Below, piece by piece: positions 25,285 to 31,935 of a stretch of 64,000 bases of DNA; within the stretch, counting starts at the first letter, position 1, and every line of letters starts with the position of its first letter. The stretch is from Streptomyces olivochromogenes (GTDB lineage: Bacteria > Actinomycetota > Actinomycetes > Streptomycetales > Streptomycetaceae): the NCBI RefSeq assembly GCF_021538895.1, contig NZ_JADDRL010000016.1:52819-116818 (forward strand). The letters run 5' to 3'. The notes beneath the pieces were generated by a model. It ran no database searches. It was given only the letters and a program-made list of their open reading frames with translations, and was not told where the DNA came from. The translations under genes and the position numbers were made by a program.

Positions 25285-26228
25285 ACCCCGAAGAGCGCGA
25301 GGAACTGGCCAGGCTGCTGCCGAGCCCGGGCGAGCCGGTCCTGACGAGCGACCGCCACGACCTGCTGAAGGACCTTCTGATGAGAGAGCTCACCGAGCAA
25401 GCCCCAAAACTCCCGGACATCGCGACGGCACCCGGCCGGCGAGCGCGTGCCCCCCGCCGGCGGTTCGCTGTCATCGTCGTACCCCTCGCCACGGCGGCAG
25501 CGATCGTCGCCGCGGTCCTTGTCGGGTCCGTCGGATCCAAGACCGCCACGACCGATGCGGACGCGGTCGACCTCCTCAATCGCATCGCCGAGGTCGCCGC
25601 CGCGAAGAAGTCCGTGCCCGTCAGGGACGACCAGTACATCTATGTCCGCACTCAGGGCGCCATGAAGTTCTCGGAAAAGGACATCCGGATCCTGCGCGAA
25701 GCGAGCTGGACTGCCGTCGACGGCAAGCGCGCGGGACTGCGCCGGGTCACCGTGCTGGTGGGTCCGCCGTTTCGGCCCCGGGACCCGTTCTCCTCGTACT
25801 CCAAGGGCACTCACGACATGAGGCTGAGCCCCGACCCGAACGTCACCACGTTCCGTGAGCTTCAGGCGCTGCCCACCGACCCCGATTCGCTGCTGGAGAA
25901 GATCTACGCCGGCACGAAGGGGGAGGGGCAGACCAGCAGGGAGAGTGCGGCGCTGGAGAAGATCGGCGACATGCTGCCCGACGCCACGCTCCTGCCCGAA
26001 CTGGACGCCGCGCTCTACCGCGCGGCCGCGAAGATCCCGGGCGTCTCGGTCGTCACCGACGCCAAGGACTACAAGGGCCGCTCCGGCATCGGCCTGAGTT
26101 TCAAGGAGCGCGACGGCCGCACGGTCTGGGTCTTCGACAAGAAGTCCCTCGACTTCCTGGGCTCGGCGGACGAGGCGCTGCTGGCTGTCGGGGTCGCGGA
26201 CAAGGCAGGCGAGACGCCGGCCACATGA
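25281..26228 (+). CDS. CU044_5270 family membrane protein, likely sigma regulator
   Basis: A 315-residue protein. A cytoplasmic head (1-55, with LARLLPSPGEPVLTSDRHDL), one transmembrane helix (about 58-80) and an outside domain (QYIYVRTQGAMKFS, LPTDPDSLLEKIYAGT, RSGIGLSFKERDGRTVW). This matches the CU044_5270 family, found directly after ECF sigma genes and regarded as candidate membrane-bound regulators or sensors. ATG 25281 overlaps the sigma stop by 4 bases. The pair is enclosed by tRNA-Gly-derived repeats at 24207 and 26347. Confidence 0.82.
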   Translation: MNPEEREELARLLPSPGEPVLTSDRHDLLKDLLMRELTEQAPKLPDIATAPGRRARAPRRRFAVIVVPLATAAAIVAAVLVGSVGSKTATTDADAVDLLNRIAEVAAAKKSVPVRDDQYIYVRTQGAMKFSEKDIRILREASWTAVDGKRAGLRRVTVLVGPPFRPRDPFSSYSKGTHDMRLSPDPNVTTFRELQALPTDPDSLLEKIYAGTKGEGQTSRESAALEKIGDMLPDATLLPELDAALYRAAAKIPGVSVVTDAKDYKGRSGIGLSFKERDGRTVWVFDKKSLDFLGSADEALLAVGVADKAGETPAT

Positions 26229-26285
26229 TTGCTCGTTCCTGGAGAGCAGTCCTGTCTCGCAATTGAATCAGGCTGGACAACAAAC

Positions 26286-26312
26286 AAACCCCAGGTCGCT
26301 GACCTGGGGTTT
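26286..26312. terminator. Strong bidirectional terminator next to tRNA-Gly fragment
   Basis: A perfect 12-bp stem (AAACCCCAGGTC / GACCTGGGGTTT) with a three-base loop. It ends the sigma operon on the plus strand. It also sits where a tRNA terminator belongs on the minus strand, five bases past the tRNA-Gly 3' end. Confidence 0.85.
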
Positions 26313-26317
26313 CAACA

Positions 26318-26365
26318 TGGAGCGGGTGACGAGAATCGAACTCGCACTCTCAGCTTGGGAAGCTG
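26318..26365 (-). pseudogene. 3' fragment of tRNA-Gly(CCC)
   Basis: On the minus strand 26365-26318 reads CAGCTTCCCAAGCTG (anticodon arm with CCC), then a variable loop, then GCGAGTTCGATTCTCGT (T-arm) and CACCCGCTCCA (3' acceptor strand with encoded CCA). The D-arm and 5' acceptor strand are missing: upstream sequence does not pair with the acceptor. A tRNA 3' end without its 5' half is the usual mark left by an element integrated in a tRNA gene. The remainder of the 345-base gap shows no gene. Confidence 0.7.
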
Positions 26366-26573
26366 CGATCACACGGGTCTAGTTAGGGCGTTGACCTGGA
26401 CGAACGGTCGGATTGTGGCTCCGTCGGGCTGGGCTGCTTTCACCGTGGCTCCCCGCTGTTCCCGGCTCGATCTGGTGCGCTTGTGGTGCGGTCTCATCGG
26501 CATGTGGTGGCGACGAGGCGTTGTGAGTGATCAGGCGGATCCGGGTTCTTGCCCACTGTTATCCAATAAAGCG

Positions 26574-27107
26574 ATGCTCGGAACCATGACCACGATGCGC
26601 GGGCCCTTCGACAGGGTGCCGCTGGATGAACTCTTCCCGCACGTCGACGATCTCGGTAGGCAGCGCATGCGCCGAGCGGTGGCGATGGTGGATGCCGTGC
26701 GCCCCGCAGACCAAACGCCCGACTGGGAATGGTGGCCGCACCACATCAACTTCCCTGGTGCAGCCGTTGGTGTCCCCGAGATACTCCTGACGGAGTTCTC
26801 GCTGTATGACGATCGCGTCGACTGGTTGGCGATGGCGATCGACGTGGAGTGGACGGCGGCCGGCCGTCTGAGAGTCTGTGCCGCGGTAGAGGTGGCGTGC
26901 TGGTGCACGGAGAACCACAACGCTCACTACGCGCCGAGTCTTGAGATTCCTGTCCGTGACGATGCTTCGCTGGAGGCGGCTTTCGAGGCCGCAGCGCGAC
27001 AGCTGACGAAGTGGCTTGAAGAGCCCTGGGACCCTGAGCATTGGAGGGCTCGGGCCAACCTGCCGCAGCGATTTGGGACCAGCTGCGGAGGTGCTCTTGA
27101 GCCCTGA
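26574..27107 (+). CDS. Hypothetical protein
   Basis: A soluble protein of about 177 residues that I do not recognise. It has TPDWEWWPHHINFPGAAVG, LLTEFSLYDDRVDWLAMAID and CAAVEVACWCTENHNAHYAP, a beta-rich domain with several Trp and His residues, then an acidic helical end (LEAAFEAAARQLTKWLEEPW). ATG 26574, 26586 and 26595 are all possible; the frame is open upstream to 26229. The stop overlaps the third tRNA-Gly-like scrap (27107-27119), so the gene is enclosed by related repeats. Confidence 0.55.
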   Translation: MLGTMTTMRGPFDRVPLDELFPHVDDLGRQRMRRAVAMVDAVRPADQTPDWEWWPHHINFPGAAVGVPEILLTEFSLYDDRVDWLAMAIDVEWTAAGRLRVCAAVEVACWCTENHNAHYAPSLEIPVRDDASLEAAFEAAARQLTKWLEEPWDPEHWRARANLPQRFGTSCGGALEP

Positions 27108-27226
27108 GCTTGGGAAGCTCGGGTTGCCTGAGTGCGACTCCGGTCTCCGAGCTGGTGCAACGGGTGCAGATCGGAGACAGGTTGCCTCGTCGCCACACCC
27201 GTCGTTCACCGTGATTCCCCGCAGCG

Positions 27227-27304
27227 TACCCCCACCGGCCTCAGCCACGCTGCCGATGCCGTCGACCAGAGCAGGCCACGGCGGCCAGCACGTGACGACG
27301 GCAC
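27227..27304. repeat. Second copy of the diverged 24126 repeat
   Basis: Roughly 70 percent alike to 24126-24203 by eye. Upstream, 27107-27119 (AGCTTGGGAAGCT) repeats the core of the tRNA-Gly anticodon arm. The 480-base gap 27108-27587 contains this repeat and a terminator, and no gene I can support. Confidence 0.4.
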
Positions 27305-27521
27305 GACGGCGCCCCCTCCATCCCGGTGCCGGCCGATCCCCCGCCGGAGGCATTGCCTTGACCGTGGGCTGCTCTATGCAGTGATCGCCTCATGGCCACC
27401 GGCTCTATCCACCTGTGGGCGCGCGTCGACAGCCGGGGCTTGAACCGTTGGAAAAAGTTGCAACTCAGCCGGTGTCCCGCGGGCTCCGCGGCCCAAGGAT
27501 CCCGACCCGCCAGAAACCACC

Positions 27522-27550
27522 GAGCCCCCTTCCTGGCGGGAAGGGGGCTC
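27522..27550. terminator. Terminator after the upstream 67-residue gene copy
   Basis: Hairpin GAGCCCCCTTCC / GGAAGGGGGCTC with a short loop, 38 bases downstream of the minus-strand stop at 27588. The equivalent hairpin of the other copy is at 29593-29622. Confidence 0.75.
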
Positions 27551-27587
27551 AACCGGCCACAGAGTCACGTGCGAGCCTGGATCGGCC

Positions 27588-27791
27588 TTAGACCCACTCC
27601 ACCTCGGAGACCACTTCCGAGGCCTCCCTGGAGCCCGGCAGTGGCGTCCGAGAAGACGCCACCGGCGCCATCGGGCGAGGACGCGAAACACCGAGCGCAG
27701 CCAACGCAGCGCCTACCTCGCCCTCGCTCGCCCCCGCCAGCGCCTCAATCACCCGATCGAGTGCCTCGCTCACATCAGTGGGTGTGACCAC
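27588..27791 (-). CDS. Duplicate of the 67-residue acidic protein
   Basis: A 67-residue protein starting with GTG 27791: VTPTDVSEALDRVIEALAG, then ASEGEVGAALAALGVS, a Pro/Arg linker and the end EVVSEVEWV. It is colinear with the protein at 29660-29863 and matches at both ends. The GTG lies inside a copy of the radical-SAM 3' end, in the same offset as at the other locus, so the duplicated unit includes the translational-coupling junction. No known domain; the helical head could dimerise. Its conservation as an ORF suggests it is or was expressed. Confidence 0.55.
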   Translation of the reverse strand: MVTPTDVSEALDRVIEALAGASEGEVGAALAALGVSRPRPMAPVASSRTPLPGSREASEVVSEVEWV

Positions 27792-27900
27792 TCGAAGCGG
27801 GCGTCGGACCTGCGTTCTTGACCGTCAGAGGCAGCAACTTCTTGCCCGTCGGGCCGATTTGAATGTGGGTGTCCATCTGCGGGCACGGAGACACCCACAC
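27784..27900 (-). repeat. Fragment B: last ~37 codons of the radical-SAM gene
   Basis: On the minus strand this reads CPQMDTHIQIGPTGKKLLPL, then TVKNAGPTPASSGHTH and a stop. It is the C-terminus of the TIGR03960 protein with two substitutions (H for A twice). The match stops abruptly upstream of CPQMD. Together with the 67-residue ORF and terminator it makes a repeat unit (about 27519-27895) parallel to 29590-29962. Confidence 0.75.
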
Positions 27901-27977
27901 TCGCGCTAAAGCACCGCCGTTGCTTGAGAACGGCTATTCATCGCATACACCCCACCTCTGGCGGACATCATGTCGTC

Positions 27978-29201
27978 ATGAGCGATGAGCATCCCACCAA
28001 CAAGCCGCGGCCTTGGTGGCGCTGGGCCCTAATCACAATCGGCATCGGCGCCTTCATCTGGTTCCTCATCTGGGGTCCCTGGTGGATTGAAGGTGACCAC
28101 CTGAAAGATGGCCAAGGCGAACTCGTGTCCTCCGCTGGCGTCATCGTCACCGGCTTCCGCACCATGCTCGTCGCCATCGCGGCAGGCTTCACCGCTGGCG
28201 TCACGTTGTACTACACCAGCAAGAAGCATCAGCTCGAGCAGCAGCAATTCCTGCACACCCAAGAACAGTTCTCCGAGAACCAGAAGCAGTTCGAGATAAC
28301 TCTGAGGGAAGCGCAGCAACGCGATGAACGCCAGGCCGAACTGACCAGAGAAGGTCAAGTAACCGGCCGCTATGTCGAAGCGATCAAACTACTGGCATCC
28401 GACAAGACTCACGAGCGACTCGGCGGAATCTTCGCCCTCGAACGAATCATGATCGACAGCGAACGAGATGAGCTCACGATCATCGCGGTACTCGCTGCGT
28501 TCCTCCGGGACGCACGCCGAGGAAGCGACAGCATTTTGCCCCAGGACGTGCAAGCAGCAGTTGGTGTCCTGGGAAGGCGCCCCACCAGCAGCCATGTGGT
28601 GGACCTAAGAGGAGCCGACCTTCGTGCAGCCAACCTAGGTGACCTCAACTTCGCACGCGCGATGTTCAGTGATGCGAACCTCGACGGTGCGAACCTCGCC
28701 CACAGTGACCTCTCTGGCGCCCTGTTCGTGAGGGCATCACTCCGACAAACCAACATGACTGGAGCGTCCCTAGAGTCAGCCTCCTTCGTCGAAGCGACCA
28801 TGTGCGGAGCGTTGTTGGCTGCGGCTGACCTAACGGGAGCCACACTCACTGCCGATCTCACCGGCGCCAATCTGCGTTACGCCATCCTCGACGACGTCTA
28901 CCTCTCACGAGGCGAAGGCAACGCTTTCAAAGCCGGAGGGCTAAAGATTCACCGCGCAACGCTCGTCGGCGCAGACTTGATCGGAGCAGATCTCCGTAAT
29001 GTAAAGGGGCTGCCAGACGCAGAGGAACTAGCCTTGGCCCAACTCAACGCAAACACTCAACTGCCCGAGCCTCTGAGTCAACACCCCGCAATCCAGGAAG
29101 CCGTAGCGAGCGCACCAGTTGATGCCGACCTCTTTCCTCAAGTCGCTCAAAAGATCGCGAACGACATGCGCGAAGGACGCACACAAAGGCGACAGCCATA
29201 G
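27978..29201 (+). CDS. Membrane-anchored pentapeptide-repeat protein
   Basis: A 407-residue protein. Two transmembrane helices (about 15-36 and 50-76) are followed by a Gln/Glu-rich coiled coil (about 80-130), a helical part with ERLGGIFALERIMIDSERDE and a pentapeptide-repeat domain (about 210-345: DLRGADLRAANLGDLNFARA and so on, A(D/N)LxG pattern). Such proteins (membrane plus coiled coil plus right-handed quadrilateral beta-helix) are frequent in actinobacterial mobile regions; function unknown. ATG 27978 is chosen. It is the only gene between the two 300-370-base direct repeats. Confidence 0.85.
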   Translation: MSDEHPTNKPRPWWRWALITIGIGAFIWFLIWGPWWIEGDHLKDGQGELVSSAGVIVTGFRTMLVAIAAGFTAGVTLYYTSKKHQLEQQQFLHTQEQFSENQKQFEITLREAQQRDERQAELTREGQVTGRYVEAIKLLASDKTHERLGGIFALERIMIDSERDELTIIAVLAAFLRDARRGSDSILPQDVQAAVGVLGRRPTSSHVVDLRGADLRAANLGDLNFARAMFSDANLDGANLAHSDLSGALFVRASLRQTNMTGASLESASFVEATMCGALLAAADLTGATLTADLTGANLRYAILDDVYLSRGEGNAFKAGGLKIHRATLVGADLIGADLRNVKGLPDAEELALAQLNANTQLPEPLSQHPAIQEAVASAPVDADLFPQVAQKIANDMREGRTQRRQP

Positions 29202-29246
29202 AAGACGACGTCGGCGGGCCCACTGGGACTTGGGCGCAATAATAAA

Positions 29247-29274
29247 CGCTGCGGCTGGAGACCAAGCCGCAGCG
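29247..29274 (+). terminator. Terminator of the pentapeptide-repeat gene
   Basis: Perfect 10-bp stem CGCTGCGGCT / AGCCGCAGCG with an 8-base loop, 45 bases after the stop. Confidence 0.75.
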
Positions 29275-29429
29275 CAATTGGCCGTTTGCGGCTAAACGCC
29301 GGGCCCAGTGGCGCGATCCGGGCAGACTAACGAGGGTGTGACGCGCAGGCAGCCCTGGCGCTTCCCCGTGGAATATCGTCCAAAGTTGTGGAGACGTCCG
29401 CCCCATCCCCGACGGGTGCCTTGTCTGAC

Positions 29430-29572
29430 CTCAGGTGGCTGATCGTCAAAGACGCGGGTCCGGGCTGCAGCGGGGCGGAGCAGGAGCTCGCGTCCAACCA
29501 AGGCCGGGACACGCGCTGGAGCGGAGCGAGCCGCCTTGATGGGGTAGGCAACTCGTAAGTCAGCCACCTGAG
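29430..29572. repeat. 13-bp perfect inverted repeat bounding ~117 bases
   Basis: CTCAGGTGGCTGA at 29430-29442 and its exact reverse complement at 29560-29572. The enclosed DNA has no credible gene. The gap 29202-29659 holds this structure, two terminators and nothing else I recognise. Confidence 0.6.
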
Positions 29573-29592
29573 ATCACGATCGCTGGACGCAC

Positions 29593-29622
29593 AAGCCCCT
29601 CTTCCCGGTCAGGAAAGGGGGC
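29593..29622 (-). terminator. Terminator after the radical-SAM / 67-residue gene pair
   Basis: Imperfect hairpin AGCCCCTCTTCC ... GGAAAGGGGGCT, 37 bases past the minus-strand stop at 29660. It corresponds to the hairpin at 27522-27550 in the duplicated unit. Confidence 0.6.
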
Positions 29623-29659
29623 TCGCGGTCCTATAGCCAGCCATGCGCCTACGCAGGTC

Positions 29660-29863
29660 TCAGACCCACTCCACCTCGGAAACGATGTGCAGCGAAGCCT
29701 CGGGGCCCGGCAGCGGCGTCCGAAGGGGCGCTGCCGGCGGCGACGGGCGAGGGGCCGAGACGCCAGCCACGGAGAACGCAGCCGTCACCTCGTCCTCGCT
29801 CACCCCCGCCAGCGCCTCAATCACCCGATCGAGTGCCTCGCCCACCTCAGTGCGCGTGCCCAC
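29660..29863 (-). CDS. 67-residue acidic protein coupled to the radical-SAM gene
   Basis: A 67-residue protein from GTG 29863: VGTRTEVGEALDRVIEALAG, then VSEDEVTAAFSVAGVS, a Pro/Ala-rich linker and the end HIVSEVEWV. Its start lies 17 bases inside the end of the radical-SAM gene, so translation is probably coupled. A near-colinear duplicate is at 27588-27791. No domain recognised; amphipathic helices at the head and a conserved acidic, tryptophan-containing tail suggest a protein-binding role. Confidence 0.65.
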   Translation of the reverse strand: MGTRTEVGEALDRVIEALAGVSEDEVTAAFSVAGVSAPRPSPPAAPLRTPLPGPEASLHIVSEVEWV

Positions 29864-31835
29864 TCGAAGCCGGCGTCGGACCAGCGTTCTTGACCGTCAG
29901 AGGCAGCAACTTCTTCCCGGTCGGGCCGATTTGTATGGCCGTATCCATCTGCGGACACACCCCACAGTCAAAGCACGGCGTCCACCGGCAGTCCTCCACC
30001 TCGGTCTCGTCGAGGGCGTCCTGCCAGTCCTCCCAGAGCCAGTCCTTGTCGAGGCCGGAGTCGAGGTGGTCCCAGGGGAGGACCTCCTCGTAGGTGCGCT
30101 CGCGGGTGGTGTACCAGTCGACGTCGACGCCGAAGGGGGCGAGGGCCTTGACGGCGCAGGCCATCCAGCGGTCGTACGAGAAGTGCTCGCGCCAGCCGTC
30201 GAAGCGGCCGCCGTCGTCGTAGACGGCGCGGATGACGGCGCCGATGCGGCGGTCGCCGCGGGAGAGGAGGCCCTCGACGATGCCGGGCTTGCCGTCGTGG
30301 TAGCGGAAGCCGATCGAGCGGCCGTACTTCTTGTCGCCGCGGATCTTGTCCCGGAGTTTTTCGAGGCGCGCGTCCGTCTCCTCGGCGGAGAGTTGCGGGG
30401 CCCACTGGAAGGGGGTGTGGGGCTTGGGAACGAAGCCGCCGATCGACACCGTGCAGCGGATGTCGTTGGAGCGGGAGACCTCGCGGCCCTTGGCGATGAC
30501 CTTCGTCGCCATGTCGGCGATCTGGAGGACGTCGTCGTCGGTCTCCGTCGGCAGGCCGCACATGAAGTACAGCTTCACCTGGCGCCAGCCGTTGCCGTAG
30601 GCCGTGGAGACCGTACGGATGAGGTCATCTTCCGAGACCATCTTGTTGATGACCTTGCGGATGCGCTCCGAGCCGCCCTCCGGGGCGAAGGTGAGGCCCG
30701 AGCGGCGGCCGTTGCGCGTCAGCTCGTTCGCCAGGTCGATGTTGAAGGCGTCGACGCGGGTGGAGGGGAGGGACAGGCCGATCTTGTCCTCGGTGTAGCG
30801 GTCGGCCAGACCCTTGGCGATGTCGCCGATCTCGGAGTGGTCCGCGGAGGACAGGGACAGGAGGCCGACCTCCTCGAAGCCCGTCGCCTTCAGGCCCTTG
30901 TCGACCATGTCGCCGATGCCGGTGATCGAGCGCTCGCGCACCGGGCGGGTGATCATGCCCGCCTGGCAGAAGCGGCAGCCGCGCGTGCAGCCGCGGAAGA
31001 TCTCGACCGACATGCGCTCGTGGACCGTCTCGGCCAGCGGGACGAGGGGCTGCTTGGGGTAGGGCCACTCGTCCAGGTCCATGACGGTGTGCTTGGACAC
31101 GCGCCACGGGACGCCGGACTTGTTGGGGACCACGCGGCCGATACGGCCGTCGGGGAGGTACTCGACGTCGTAGAACGCCGGGATGTAGACGCCACCCGTC
31201 TTCGCCAGGCGGAAGAGGACCTCCTCGCGGCCGCCGGGGCGGCCCTCCGCCTTCCACTCGCGGATGATCTTCGTCATGTCCAGCACGGCCTGCTCGCCGT
31301 CGCCGATGATCGCCGCGTCGATGAAGTCCGCGATCGGCTCGGGGTTGAAGGCCGCGTGGCCGCCGGCGAGGACGATCGGGTCGTCGACCGTGCGGTCCTT
31401 GGACTCCAGGGGGATGTCCGCCAGGTCCAGCGCCGTGAGCATGTTCGTGTAGCCGAGCTCCGTGGAGAAGGACAGGCCGAACACGTCGAAGGCCTTCACC
31501 GGGCGGTGGCTGTCCACCGTGAACTGCGGGACGCGGTGCTCACGCATCAGCGCCTCGAGGTCCGGCCACACGCTGTAGGTGCGCTCGGCGAGGACGCCCT
31601 CCTGCTCGTTCAGTACCTCGTAGAGGATCATGACGCCCTGGTTGGGCAGACCGACCTCGTACGCGTCCGGGTACATCAGCGCCCAGCGGACGTCGCAGGA
31701 CTCCCACGGCTTGACCGTGGAGTTGAGCTCGCCGCCGACGTACTGGATCGGCTTCTGCACATGTGGGAGCAGGGCTTCGAGCTGCGGAAACACAGACTCA
31801 GCAGACTCCGCGGCCTCGGCGGTTTCGGCAGGCAT
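29847..31835 (-). CDS. TIGR03960 family B12-binding-type radical SAM protein
   Basis: A 662-residue radical-SAM enzyme. The N-terminal half has the B12-binding-like part (ALMYPDAYEVGLPNQGVMIL, VLAGGHAAFNPEPIADFIDA). The cluster motif is FRGCTRGCRFCQAG (C-x3-C-x2-C) near residue 315. The C-terminal region ends with a cysteine group (CFDCGVCPQMDT) and QIGPTGKKLLPL. Family members usually sit beside a TIGR03936 (DUF2344) partner and RNase E; here the downstream neighbour is accessory DNA. ATG 31835 fits the family start; ATG 31871 is upstream. Substrate unknown, RNA or ribosome modification has been suggested from gene neighbourhood. Confidence 0.9.
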   Translation of the reverse strand: MPAETAEAAESAESVFPQLEALLPHVQKPIQYVGGELNSTVKPWESCDVRWALMYPDAYEVGLPNQGVMILYEVLNEQEGVLAERTYSVWPDLEALMREHRVPQFTVDSHRPVKAFDVFGLSFSTELGYTNMLTALDLADIPLESKDRTVDDPIVLAGGHAAFNPEPIADFIDAAIIGDGEQAVLDMTKIIREWKAEGRPGGREEVLFRLAKTGGVYIPAFYDVEYLPDGRIGRVVPNKSGVPWRVSKHTVMDLDEWPYPKQPLVPLAETVHERMSVEIFRGCTRGCRFCQAGMITRPVRERSITGIGDMVDKGLKATGFEEVGLLSLSSADHSEIGDIAKGLADRYTEDKIGLSLPSTRVDAFNIDLANELTRNGRRSGLTFAPEGGSERIRKVINKMVSEDDLIRTVSTAYGNGWRQVKLYFMCGLPTETDDDVLQIADMATKVIAKGREVSRSNDIRCTVSIGGFVPKPHTPFQWAPQLSAEETDARLEKLRDKIRGDKKYGRSIGFRYHDGKPGIVEGLLSRGDRRIGAVIRAVYDDGGRFDGWREHFSYDRWMACAVKALAPFGVDVDWYTTRERTYEEVLPWDHLDSGLDKDWLWEDWQDALDETEVEDCRWTPCFDCGVCPQMDTAIQIGPTGKKLLPLTVKNAGPTPASSGHAH

Positions 31836-31935
31836 CTCAACGAACCTTCGTGAGCTGACAGGGGTGACCATCAAGCGTAACCCGCTCGGCGGCCTCCCCC
31901 GTACGCCCGACCTTGTCAGACGGGGCCAGACGGGG

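Noticed and set aside
29292..29567. 91-codon minus-strand ORF in the gap after the pentapeptide gene
   Set aside because: Arg/Ala-rich without protein-like features, spans the inverted repeat and terminator region.
29643..31853. 736-codon plus-strand ORF antisense to the radical-SAM gene
   Set aside because: It is Val/Asp/Arg-rich shadow coding produced by high third-position GC; the minus strand encodes a complete conserved enzyme.
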